Shown here: in pieces, positions 1 through 6,336 of the stretch
Numbering within the stretch: the first letter of the stretch is position 1
How the letters are laid out: the number at the start of each line of letters is the position of its first letter
NCBI GenBank assembly: GCA_934276485.1
Contig: CAKQTE010000121.1
Span: forward strand, 1-7,917
Source: an uncultured Spirochaetales bacterium
GTDB lineage: Bacteria; Spirochaetota; Spirochaetia; Sphaerochaetales; Sphaerochaetaceae
Direction: 5' to 3'
DNA: 7,917 bases
Notes under the pieces: generated by a model
The model's database searches: none
What the model was told of the DNA's origin: nothing
The model's input: only the letters and a program-made list of their open reading frames with translations
Program-made: the position numbers and the translations under genes

Positions 1-1
1 T

Positions 2-103
2 AAGAAGAGAGGAAGAAAGAGAACCAAGCCTCTTCCTGATCCAAGTGCACCAAAGAAAAAGAGAGGTAGACCTAGAAAGAATCCTGTTTCAGAGACTCTA
101 TAG
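2..103 (+). CDS. C-terminal end of a basic AT-hook-like protein (partial, 5' end outside window)
   Basis: An open frame enters from the left edge and stops at TAG 101-103. Its 33 residues are very basic, with two arginine/glycine-rich cores: KKRGRKR near the start and KKKRGRPRKNP about 15 residues later. The second contains the RGRPRK core of an AT-hook, a motif that binds the minor groove of AT-rich DNA. The two are joined by a proline-rich linker, and the protein ends in VSETL. Such tails occur at the ends of several bacterial DNA-binding proteins, so the tail does not identify the gene. The frame is judged coding because of this motif; the overlapping frame that starts at 45 gives a low-complexity, unrelated leader. 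The next gene begins 64 nt downstream. Function of the whole protein is unknown. Confidence 0.6.
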   Translation, partial: KKRGRKRTKPLPDPSAPKKKRGRPRKNPVSETL

Positions 104-154
104 TACAATAAATTGGGGAAGTTTTAACTATCATTACTTTGGATTTGTACCAAT

Positions 155-160
155 TATAAT
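155..160 (+). promoter_or_regulatory. -10 box of the first DUF4143 ATPase gene
   Basis: A perfect TATAAT lies exactly 7 nt upstream of the ATG at 168. No good -35 box is found at 16-18 nt spacing (CATTAC at 132-137 is the closest). If the hexamer is used, transcription would start at or within a base or two of the start codon. That agrees with the lack of any Shine-Dalgarno sequence there. Confidence 0.4.
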
Positions 161-167
161 TAAGAAT

Positions 168-1337
168 ATGATTAAAAGAAGCGCAGAAACAACTCTTCAA
201 GATTTGGCATCTCAATTTCCTGTTGTCGTAATAATAGGACCTAGACAATCAGGAAAGACAACACTAGCAAAAATGGTTTTTCCTGAAAAGCAATTCGTAT
301 CCTTTGACGATCTGCAGATGCGCTCTTTGGCCTCATCCAATCCAAGAGATTTTTTAAATGCATTCCCAGACGGCCTCATTATAGATGAAGCTCAGAAAGT
401 TCCTGCAATCTTCGATACAATCAAACTACTTGTGGATTCAGGAAAGTATACTCCTGGCAAATATATCCTCACAGGATCAAGCCAATTGAAATTGAGAGAG
501 AACACTTCTGAAAGCCTAGCAGGACGCGCTGCCTATCTACGTCTACTTCCTTTTTCCATATCAGAATTGAAAGATGCAAATCTAAGGTTAAACGATCCTT
601 ATAGCGTGATTTTCAATGGGCAATACCCACCTTTGTATGATAGAGAAAAGAAATTCAAAAGGGACATGTGGTATGAGAACTACATAGACACATATCTTGA
701 GATGGATGTCAGAGAACATATCACAGCATCAAATCTTTCAACGTTCAGAAAGTTCATACAAATATGTGCAACATATAACGGCAAGATTCTTTCCATGGAT
801 TCTATAGCTAGAGATATTGGCGTTTCTGCTCCAACTATTAAATCCTGGCTATCTGTCTTGGAATCATCTTTCATCATCCATCTATTAGAGCCTGATACCG
901 ACAACCTTGGAAAAACCCTAATCAAGTCCCCAAAGCTTTATTTTATTGACTCGGGTCTTCTTTGTTATCTTTTAAGGCTTGAAACGAAAGAAGAGCTTCT
1001 GCTGAGTACAAGAAAGGGAGCTGTTGTTGAAAGCTTTGCTATATCAGAACTATTGAAGGCTCGATATAACAAAGGACGAAGAGCAGATCTTAATTATTTC
1101 AGGGATAGAAAGGGTTTCGAAATCGATATCATTGCAAATTGGAAGCACACGTTTGCAATTGAGATCAAAAGCGAATCAAGCACAGAGAAAAAACTATCAA
1201 ACAATGCACGAAAATACATCTCTCTCAGAGGGGATGATAACACATCTGGTTATGTTTTCTATCTTGGTGATTATTCAATGGAAATCGAAGGTGTTAAATA
1301 CCTTAACATGTCCGATTGGGATAACATTGACAAATGA
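168..1337 (+). CDS. DUF4143-type P-loop ATPase (AAA_14/DUF4143), 389 aa
   Basis: This is a soluble ATPase of the widespread AAA_14 plus DUF4143 architecture; its cellular role is not established. Walker A is GPRQSGKTT (residues 24-32) and Walker B is GLIIDE (69-74), followed by AQK. The sensor-like strand YILTGSSQ spans 99-106. The C-terminal part has E318-x-D320 and E332-I-K334, which resembles the metal-binding core of PD-(D/E)XK nuclease folds; nuclease activity is inference only. The open frame extends up to codon 45, but the family begins with M-I-K-R about 23 residues before Walker A, which matches the ATG at 168. The upstream part overlaps the end of the preceding gene and looks non-coding. 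There is no Shine-Dalgarno site; a TATAAT lies 7 nt before the ATG. The gene converges on larC. Confidence 0.88.
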   Translation: MIKRSAETTLQDLASQFPVVVIIGPRQSGKTTLAKMVFPEKQFVSFDDLQMRSLASSNPRDFLNAFPDGLIIDEAQKVPAIFDTIKLLVDSGKYTPGKYILTGSSQLKLRENTSESLAGRAAYLRLLPFSISELKDANLRLNDPYSVIFNGQYPPLYDREKKFKRDMWYENYIDTYLEMDVREHITASNLSTFRKFIQICATYNGKILSMDSIARDIGVSAPTIKSWLSVLESSFIIHLLEPDTDNLGKTLIKSPKLYFIDSGLLCYLLRLETKEELLLSTRKGAVVESFAISELLKARYNKGRRADLNYFRDRKGFEIDIIANWKHTFAIEIKSESSTEKKLSNNARKYISLRGDDNTSGYVFYLGDYSMEIEGVKYLNMSDWDNIDK

Positions 1338-1367
1338 AAATGGGTGCTGCTTTTTCGAACAACACCC
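1337..1367 (-). terminator. Intrinsic terminator of the lar operon
   Basis: Read on the minus strand, GGGTGTTG pairs with CAGCACCC (8 bp, one U-G wobble) around a 10-nt loop. It is followed by ATTTTC. On the plus strand the wobble becomes a C-A mismatch, so the hairpin suits the lar direction. It lies just past the larC stop, and its U-run reaches the stop codon of the converging ATPase gene. The stem is short and the U-run brief, so this is a moderate call. Confidence 0.5.
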
Positions 1368-1373
1368 TATCGT

Positions 1374-2543
1374 CTATAGATCTTTCTTTATCTCCAAGAG
1401 GCTTTTGCCTTCCATTTTGGCTTTCGATACCAAGTCTTCGTATTCAGCTTTTCGCCTCTGGACGCCATAGCCAGATGAGATCTTATAGCGAATGCCATCC
1501 TCTTTGACAGTCTCCCGCTTCAGGATATATCTAGACTTCTCAATCTTTCTGATCCCAAGAGTTGTAGTATGCGCAAATATTGCCTTAACAACCTCGTCCA
1601 GGTTGTTCTGTCTAACAAGTACTGTCATCAGAACACCAGGTCTATTCTTCTTCATTGAGATATTTGTGTAATATACATCCACAGCACCAGAAGAAAGAAT
1701 AGCATCGAGAGCAAAGCCGATCTCTTCGCCTGTCATATCATCAACTTGGCACATCAATTCAATAATGGTGTCACTTAGATTGTCCTCATCTCTTTCTAGC
1801 ATCACCCTTACACAATTAGCTCTCTCGAAATCCTTATTGCCCATTCCATACCCAATTGAGGAAACATTCATCTCAGGCATTTGTCCAAATGATGATGAGA
1901 AATGCTTTAGAAGAGCGGCTCCAGTTGGAGTGCATAGCTCTCCTTTGATATCTGATGAATATGTAGGCACGCCTTTGAGTATATAAGCTGTTGCAGGTGC
2001 AGGCACTGGCAATATGCCATGAGCGCATTTAACAGATCCAGATCCAACATGAATAGGTGATGTGATAATCTCACTAAGAGCTAGTTTATCCATCAAATAT
2101 GAAACAGCAGCAACATCTGCAATTGCATCCATTGTTCCAACTTCATGGAAATGTATCTCCTCTACAGGAAGACCGTGAGCATGGCTCTCCGCCTCTGCAA
2201 TTAGCCTGTAAACAGCAATTACATTATTCTTTACCTTATCAGAGAGATTAAGGTGGCTGATAATATGAGTAACATCGCCTAGTGTTGAATGATGGTGATG
2301 ATGTTCATTCTCATGATCATGATGGTGTTCGTGCCCCTCTTCTTCTCCATGTACAAACACTGAGATATGAGATCCAACGATGCCACATTTTGTACTCTCA
2401 GAAAGACAATATTGAACATGTGGAATACCTAGCGCATTCAATTCATCAACTATCTTGTTCTTGTCCTCAAAGAGATCAACAAGAGAAGCTGTTAGCATGT
2501 CGCCAGCAGCTCCCATGGAAGCATCTATATATAATCTATTCAC
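1374..2543 (-). CDS. larC: LarC, nickel insertion enzyme for the nickel-pincer nucleotide cofactor
   Basis: LarC inserts nickel into pyridinium-3,5-bisthiocarboxylic acid mononucleotide in a CTP-dependent step, giving the NPN cofactor of LarA-type racemases. The N-terminal domain opens with the family motif around DASMGAAGDM (residues 7-16). A histidine-rich loop at 71-85 has 10 His in 15 residues and is expected to bind nickel. The C-terminal domain begins near the VDDMTGEE motif and contains MKKNRPG. In Lactobacillus plantarum the two domains are joined by a programmed frameshift; here both lie in one uninterrupted frame of normal full length. The start is GTG 2543, not TTG 2549: AGGAG ends 7 nt before the GTG but only 1 nt before the TTG. 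The gene follows the larB stop by 2 nt and is last in the operon. Confidence 0.93.
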   Translation of the reverse strand: MNRLYIDASMGAAGDMLTASLVDLFEDKNKIVDELNALGIPHVQYCLSESTKCGIVGSHISVFVHGEEEGHEHHHDHENEHHHHHSTLGDVTHIISHLNLSDKVKNNVIAVYRLIAEAESHAHGLPVEEIHFHEVGTMDAIADVAAVSYLMDKLALSEIITSPIHVGSGSVKCAHGILPVPAPATAYILKGVPTYSSDIKGELCTPTGAALLKHFSSSFGQMPEMNVSSIGYGMGNKDFERANCVRVMLERDEDNLSDTIIELMCQVDDMTGEEIGFALDAILSSGAVDVYYTNISMKKNRPGVLMTVLVRQNNLDEVVKAIFAHTTTLGIRKIEKSRYILKRETVKEDGIRYKISSGYGVQRRKAEYEDLVSKAKMEGKSLLEIKKDL

Positions 2544-2545
2544 GT

Positions 2546-3289
2546 TCAAACTCCTATATGATTGATTCTGCTAGCTAGGAACCCTGCCCCAAAACCATTG
2601 TCTATGTTCACAACACTAACACCACTAGAGCAAGAGTTAAGCATAGACAGCAGCGCTGCCAAACCTTCAAAGGATGCACCATATCCAACGCTAGTTGGGC
2701 ATGCAATAACAGGAACATCCACAAGTCCTCCTATTACACTAGCAAGAGCCCCTTCCATTCCCGCAATAGCAATAACAACAGTTGCACTCATAAGCTCATC
2801 AAGATGTGCAAGAAGTCTATGCAGTCCAGCAACCCCTACATCATTGAGTCGTAGTACATCATTTCCTAAGGCCTTCAGCGTCAACTCCGCCTCTCGAGCA
2901 ACCGCGTAATCGCTTGTGCCAGCGCTACAGATCACGACGCGTCCCCTTCCATCTGGACGAGGATATTTGCCAACTGTAACAATGCGTGCATCTTCGTCAT
3001 ACTCAACATCAAACTGCTTTGCAATATGCTCGTACTTTTCTTTACTAACACGTGTTATAAGGATCAAATCCTGTCCTTGTGATAGCAATGTCGAAATAAT
3101 AGCAACAAGCTGATCTGCGCTTTTTCCTTCTCCATAGATTACTTCAGCACACCCTTGTCTGAGTTTTCTATGCATATCGAGTTTGGCAATACCAATATCG
3201 ACAAAAGGTGCTTTCTTCAATTCAAGTTCAGCATCCTCTATTGTTATATTTCCATTCTTTACGTTTTCAAGTAGAGCCTTAATGTCCAT
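2546..3289 (-). CDS. larB: LarB, NaAD carboxylase/hydrolase (first step of NPN synthesis)
   Basis: LarB carboxylates the pyridinium ring of nicotinic acid adenine dinucleotide at C5 and hydrolyses the phosphoanhydride, giving the bis-carboxylate mononucleotide used by LarE. At 247 aa it has the usual family length. The N-terminal part carries KLDMHRKLRQGCAEVIYGEG, typical of LarB. The C-terminal half is PurE-like, with GMEGALASVIGGL and a closing NIDNGFGAG motif. C220, in LNSCSSG, matches the cysteine that forms a covalent adduct with the substrate in the L. plantarum enzyme, and E179 matches its conserved glutamate. ATG 3289 has AAAGG 6 nt upstream. The gene overlaps the larE end by 11 nt, which suggests translational coupling, and larC follows directly. 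Confidence 0.94.
   Translation of the reverse strand: MDIKALLENVKNGNITIEDAELELKKAPFVDIGIAKLDMHRKLRQGCAEVIYGEGKSADQLVAIISTLLSQGQDLILITRVSKEKYEHIAKQFDVEYDEDARIVTVGKYPRPDGRGRVVICSAGTSDYAVAREAELTLKALGNDVLRLNDVGVAGLHRLLAHLDELMSATVVIAIAGMEGALASVIGGLVDVPVIACPTSVGYGASFEGLAALLSMLNSCSSGVSVVNIDNGFGAGFLASRINHIGV
2551..2555 (-). promoter_or_regulatory. Ribosome binding site that sets the larC start
   Basis: AGGAG on the minus strand lies inside the last codons of larB. Its spacing is 7 nt to GTG 2543 and 1 nt to TTG 2549, so only the GTG is well placed. Confidence 0.7.
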
Positions 3290-4037
3290 TTCTAACCTTT
3301 AAATCCAGTAAAACACCCTTGGGGTAAAATTGCGTTAGATATGAGTATATATCATCTTGATTGAAAATAAGGAGAGGGAAATCCTCTTTTCTTATTTCCA
3401 GCTTTGCATATCCATTTAAGTATCGTACTCTGAAATCCTTTAAACCAATACTAGCAAGATGTCCTTCTGCTTTCTCTGTAGAGTCCAATATTTCCTTTGT
3501 GATCTCGACACCTGTAAGAACTCTTGTTGCAAGACACGCATACGCACTCTTGTTCCAAGTAAAAAGACCAAGCTCTTTTGACCTCTCGCGAATCTTTCTC
3601 TTAGTCAGTCCTGCATCTCGCAATGGAGAATAAATATGCTCTTCTGACAGAACCTTCATTCCAGGCCTATCTTGAGAATCATCGGAGGCATTTGTGCCAT
3701 CAAGGATAATGTCAAAGCCATCTTTTCTAGCCGCTGCCTTAATACATCCCATGATTCTTTTCTTGCAATAGTAGCACCTATTAGCAGGGTTCTTTCTAAC
3801 AGACTCATCAGATAGCGCATCAAGATAAAGTATCTTCATCGTACAACCAAGCTCTCTGCATAGCCTTTTTGCATCTTCTAGTTCGAACTCTGGTTGAAAT
3901 TCAGACTTAACATAATATGGCTGAACACGATGAGCGTATTTTAATGCTTCTGCTAATAGATATGCAGAGTCAACTCCTCCTGAGAATGCTATTGCAACAG
4001 AAGGATGCTCCTTAAAGAATGTTTCTAGATCTATCAT
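3279..4037 (-). CDS. larE: LarE, ATP-dependent sulfur transferase of NPN synthesis (three-cysteine type)
   Basis: LarE activates the carboxylates of the LarB product by adenylation and converts them to thiocarboxylates. The PP-loop SGGVDS (residues 19-24) binds ATP, and the family motif LDGTNASDD is at 112-120. The known sacrificial LarE uses a single cysteine; this protein keeps the matching one (C168 in YACLATR) and also has a CxxC pair, C88 and C91 in NRCYYC. That trio is the pattern of LarE enzymes reported to hold a [4Fe-4S] cluster. Length is 252 aa from ATG 4037. The in-frame TTG at 4049 is rejected because GGAG (4047-4044) is well placed for the ATG and overlaps the TTG codon. It is the first gene of the operon. 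No convincing promoter was found in the AT-rich stretch to the tRNA. Confidence 0.93.
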   Translation of the reverse strand: MIDLETFFKEHPSVAIAFSGGVDSAYLLAEALKYAHRVQPYYVKSEFQPEFELEDAKRLCRELGCTMKILYLDALSDESVRKNPANRCYYCKKRIMGCIKAAARKDGFDIILDGTNASDDSQDRPGMKVLSEEHIYSPLRDAGLTKRKIRERSKELGLFTWNKSAYACLATRVLTGVEITKEILDSTEKAEGHLASIGLKDFRVRYLNGYAKLEIRKEDFPLLIFNQDDIYSYLTQFYPKGVLLDLKVRNGH

Positions 4038-4043
4038 TCCATG

Positions 4044-4047
4044 CTCC
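4044..4047 (-). promoter_or_regulatory. Ribosome binding site that sets the larE start
   Basis: GGAG on the minus strand ends 6 nt before ATG 4037. It overlaps the alternative TTG codon at 4049-4047, so it cannot serve that start. Confidence 0.6.
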
Positions 4048-4241
4048 AATGAATTATGCCTTCATGACATGTATATATCTATAATTAGTGATTGATTTTA
4101 TATCTTAAGCTTCTGCTTTCATGCCTAACTTCGTGCTAAGTAATCAAAGTCTAGCAAATGAAAATATCTCTTGCAATGGCATTGTTGCCTCACCCTATTG
4201 CATAAAATCACAAATTAGATAAAAATAAAGAAGCTTTGATT

Positions 4242-4315
4242 GAGACCATAGCTCAGCTGGATAGAGCATCAGTTTGCGGAACTGAGGGTCGGAGGTTCGA
4301 ATCCTCTTGGTCTCG
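4242..4315 (+). tRNA. tRNA-Arg with anticodon GCG (no encoded CCA)
   Basis: A full cloverleaf folds. The acceptor is GAGACCA with TGGTCTC (7 bp). The D-arm is GCTC/GAGC around AGCTGGATA, the anticodon stem TCAGT/ACTGA, the variable loop GGGTC, and the T-arm GGAGG/CCTCT around TTCGAAT. The anticodon loop is TTGCGGA, giving GCG at 4276-4278, which reads CGC and CGU. Arginine identity is supported by A20 in the D-loop and C35 in the anticodon. The discriminator base is G, and the next bases are CTA, so CCA must be added after transcription. Most bacteria read these codons with anticodon ACG (inosine), which makes GCG uncommon. A weak promoter may lie upstream (TTGCAT 4198-4203, TAAAAA 4220-4225). 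A terminator follows. Confidence 0.93.
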
Positions 4316-4319
4316 CTAG

Positions 4320-4355
4320 ACTCCTTGCATTAACTGCAGGGAGTTTTTTTCTTTT
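4320..4355 (+). terminator. Intrinsic terminator after tRNA-Arg
   Basis: ACTCCTTGCA (4320-4329) pairs with TGCAGGGAGT (4335-4344) through 10 bp with one U-G wobble, around the 5-nt loop TTAAC. It is followed by a run of T, one C and four more T. This is a classic intrinsic terminator, 4 nt past the tRNA. Its inner stem is identical to that of the hairpin at 6302-6324. Confidence 0.9.
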
Positions 4356-4386
4356 CCATACCTTTTGAAAAATTATCATTCAATAC

Positions 4387-4414
4387 TTGACTAAGTGTTA
4401 TTGCTGTATATACT
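4387..4414 (+). promoter_or_regulatory. Sigma70-type promoter of the gntR-ABC unit
   Basis: TTGACT (4387-4392) and TATACT (4409-4414) are separated by 16 nt. Each hexamer has one difference from consensus. Transcription would start near 4421, leaving a short leader before the ATG at 4450. The -35 box also forms a TTG codon in frame with the gene, which lengthens the open frame but should not be read as the start. Confidence 0.75.
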
Positions 4415-4437
4415 GTTATTATACAGCAAGTACAGTA
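4403..4437 (+). promoter_or_regulatory. Palindromic operator, probable autoregulatory site of the GntR repressor
   Basis: GCTGTATA (4403-4410) and TATACAGC (4420-4427) form a perfect inverted repeat with a 9-nt centre. A second, nested inverted repeat is TACTGT (4411-4416) with ACAGTA (4432-4437). The first overlaps the -10 box and the likely transcription start, so a bound dimer would block transcription. YtrA-type repressors commonly control their own ABC operon through such a site. That this protein binds here is inferred from position. Confidence 0.65.
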
Positions 4438-4449
4438 AAGGATTTATTC

Positions 4450-4821
4450 ATGTATATAACACTTTCTCAAAACTCAGACATTCCGATCTACCAACAGATT
4501 GAAAACCAAATCAAAGCTCAAATCCTTTCAGGAGAACTTAAGGGTGGCGATATGGTCCCATCACTAAGAGCTCTTGCAAAAGATCTACGAGTATCAGTAG
4601 TAACTGTCCAAAAAGCCTATGACAATCTAATCAATTCAGGATTCATACAAACAGGACAGGGCATTGGAACATTCGTATGTGAAATCAATTCGGAGTTCAT
4701 AAAGGAAGAGACCCTAAAGAAAATTGAGGGCCATATAAAAGACGCTGTAGAGCTTGCAATAAAGCATGCTATCGATAAAGAAACCGTGATCAAGATGGTT
4801 GATCTATATTTCGAGGAATAA
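4450..4821 (+). CDS. GntR-family (YtrA subfamily) transcriptional regulator, 123 aa
   Basis: This is a short DNA-binding repressor of the YtrA type. The winged helix-turn-helix covers about residues 10-76: the opening IPIYQQIENQIKAQIL helix, the VPSLRALAKDL segment, the recognition region VSVVTVQKAYDNL, and the wing ending GQGIGTFV. A C-terminal helical tail of about 45 residues replaces the large effector domain of other GntR families, as expected for YtrA. ATG 4450 is chosen because AAGGA lies 7 nt upstream. The longer frame from TTG 4387 would translate the promoter and operator into a Cys/Tyr-rich leader. The stop is 2 nt before the ABC ATPase gene. It probably represses its own operon; the inducing signal is unknown, though relatives often respond to cell-envelope stress or antibiotics. 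Confidence 0.9.
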   Translation: MYITLSQNSDIPIYQQIENQIKAQILSGELKGGDMVPSLRALAKDLRVSVVTVQKAYDNLINSGFIQTGQGIGTFVCEINSEFIKEETLKKIEGHIKDAVELAIKHAIDKETVIKMVDLYFEE

Positions 4822-4823
4822 CC

Positions 4824-5672
4824 ATGGAAGACATTCTAACAATCAATAATCTCACAAAGAATTATGGCGAATTCTGTTTGCGTATTCCTTCTCTTTCGAT
4901 TCCAAAAGGTGCAATTGTCGGCGTTGTTGGTGAAAATGGAGCTGGAAAGACAACAACTATCAAGGCAATCTTCTCTTTGATCGGCAGAGAAAGTGGCAAC
5001 ATAGAGTTCAATGGAAAAGATATTGATTCCCTTACATTGCAAGAAAGAGCAAAACTTGCACTTTGTTTTGACGAATCAACGCTTCCTCCAAACTTCAAGC
5101 TAAGCACTATCGACAAATATGGAAGCATGATGTTCCCATCATGGGACAAAGAACTGTGGGCATCCTTAATCTCTAAATTAGATCTGCCACAAGACAAGGC
5201 GATAAAGCAATTTTCAAAAGGCATGAAAGCAAAAGCTCAATTGGCATTTGCACTTTCTCATAGTCCTTCCCTACTGGTTCTCGATGAGATTACTAGTTCA
5301 ATGGACCCAGTGATCAGGGATGAGGTTCTTGGCCTGTTGCAGGAGTTTATAACAGATGGAGAAAGAACCGTATTGCTCTCGAGTCATCTAACATCAGATT
5401 TAGACAAGATAGCAGATATGATCATCTTCATTCACAAAGGAGAGATCCTACTTACCGCAACTAGAGATCAACTTGATCATGATCTGGCCATCGTCAAGGC
5501 AAATGGAGAGATAGAAGACGAAGGACATATCCTATCAAGGATAACCAAGAAATATTCTGTCGAATATCTCATTGACAACAAAACCGAATTTTCTCGTATC
5601 AACAAAGACATTGTCATCGATAAAGCAACAGCAGAAGACATATTGCTATTCATGGCAAAGAAGGAGGAATAA
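4824..5672 (+). CDS. ABC transporter ATP-binding protein (YtrB/CcmA-like), 282 aa
   Basis: This is the cytoplasmic ATPase subunit of an ABC transporter, expected to pair with the membrane protein encoded next. Walker A is GENGAGKTT (residues 36-44). The signature is FSKGM (130-134) in place of LSGGQ, a variant common in ATPases linked to YtrA regulators. Walker B is LLVLDE (150-155), the D-loop reads SSMD, and the switch histidine is H188 in LSSH. The usual Q-loop glutamine is replaced by a CFDES segment (81-85), also common in this group. About 70 residues follow the ATPase core, rich in charged residues, and probably form an accessory domain. ATG 4824 has GAGGA 6 nt upstream, inside the end of the regulator gene. 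The substrate cannot be told from sequence. Confidence 0.92.
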   Translation: MEDILTINNLTKNYGEFCLRIPSLSIPKGAIVGVVGENGAGKTTTIKAIFSLIGRESGNIEFNGKDIDSLTLQERAKLALCFDESTLPPNFKLSTIDKYGSMMFPSWDKELWASLISKLDLPQDKAIKQFSKGMKAKAQLAFALSHSPSLLVLDEITSSMDPVIRDEVLGLLQEFITDGERTVLLSSHLTSDLDKIADMIIFIHKGEILLTATRDQLDHDLAIVKANGEIEDEGHILSRITKKYSVEYLIDNKTEFSRINKDIVIDKATAEDILLFMAKKEE

Positions 5673-5676
5673 AGAT

Positions 5677-6285
5677 ATGATCAAAGCACTATTATATAAA
5701 GACATAAAGAACATCAAGCCATATGCACTAACTATGTTAATAATCGGCATTCTTTTATGCTTCATGCTTAACGAACAAGGTTTTTCTGTAGTTCTATCAG
5801 TACTTGCTTCAGGACTTGTATTTACATCATTCTCATTGGATGACGCAGCAGGACACACAAAAGAAGAAGTTGCAATAATAGGAAACAGAAAGATCATTGT
5901 AGAAGAAAAATATCTTTTTGCATTGATGGTTATCGCACTAGGTGCTATTGAGTCATTCTTAGTAGAGTGCATCTTAGGCATTCTATCAGGTTGTTTCTCT
6001 GCTAATTTCTCTCTATCTATAGCCATTCAATCATTATCAATGGGAGCGTTGGTATGTGCTATCACAATTCCATTTATCATCAGACTGGGATCTGAGAAAG
6101 CAAGAATAATCGTATTCTTTTTTATCTTTGCTCCTATTCTGTTTTCTTCTTTGATACAAAACATAGCAGACAAAGAAACCTTGATATCAGGGTTTATCCC
6201 ATTGTTCTTTATTGTCACAGCAATAGTTATAGCGCCCCTTTCATATTTTATTAGCGTTCAACTATTCAAAGATAAGGAACTCTAA
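5677..6285 (+). CDS. ABC-2 type transporter membrane protein, 202 aa
   Basis: This is a small integral membrane protein, the presumed permease partner of the preceding ATPase. Hydrophobic stretches fit six transmembrane segments near residues 16-31, 36-53, 80-104, 112-135, 144-161 and 172-194. The loop between the second and third holds SLDDAAG and then NRKIIVEEKY, matching the D-x(n)-RKxxVxxKY pattern of small ABC-2 membrane proteins. ATG 5677 is chosen because GGAGG (5663-5667) is 9 nt upstream and because family members begin with a short basic segment like MIKALLYKDIKN. The longer frame from 5572 overlaps the ATPase gene by 101 nt and has a non-membrane leader. It lies 4 nt after the ATPase stop and ends the operon. 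With one permease gene, the transporter may be a homodimer. Substrate unknown. Confidence 0.88.
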   Translation: MIKALLYKDIKNIKPYALTMLIIGILLCFMLNEQGFSVVLSVLASGLVFTSFSLDDAAGHTKEEVAIIGNRKIIVEEKYLFALMVIALGAIESFLVECILGILSGCFSANFSLSIAIQSLSMGALVCAITIPFIIRLGSEKARIIVFFFIFAPILFSSLIQNIADKETLISGFIPLFFIVTAIVIAPLSYFISVQLFKDKEL

Positions 6286-6301
6286 CCAATAATCCATCTA
6301 T

Positions 6302-6336
6302 CGCTCCTTGCCGTGCAGGGAGCGTTATTAATTTTT
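6302..6336 (+). terminator. Intrinsic terminator of the gntR-ABC unit
   Basis: CGCTCCTTGC (6302-6311) pairs with GCAGGGAGCG (6315-6324) through 10 bp with one U-G wobble and a 3-nt loop. It is followed by TTATTAATTTTT. On the minus strand the wobble would be an A-C mismatch and there is no U-run, so it serves the plus-strand operon. Its U-rich tail overlaps the end of the converging ATPase gene. Confidence 0.75.

Noticed and set aside
45..167. N-terminal extension of the first ATPase from an in-frame start at 45
   Set aside because: It overlaps the coding end of the AT-hook protein, has no ribosome binding site, and family members start just before the Walker A region, matching ATG 168.
2287..2334. 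Simple sequence repeat of ATG/CAT-like triplets
   Set aside because: It is the coding sequence of the LarC histidine loop and needs no separate explanation.
2562..2909. Plus-strand open frames opposite larB and larC
   Set aside because: They are antisense shadows of well-supported genes, without ribosome binding sites or recognisable domains.
4130..4241. Possible riboswitch or nickel-responsive element between larE and the tRNA
   Set aside because: No stable stem series or clear palindrome was found; only AT-rich sequence with weak promoter-like hexamers.
4387..4449. TTG start giving the GntR regulator 21 extra residues
   Set aside because: The TTG is the -35 box and the extension translates the promoter and operator; ATG 4450 has a well-placed AAGGA.
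5572..5676. Longer start of the ABC-2 membrane protein inside the ATPase gene
   Set aside because: It would overlap the ATPase gene by 101 nt; ATG 5677 has a GGAGG and a typical family N-terminus.
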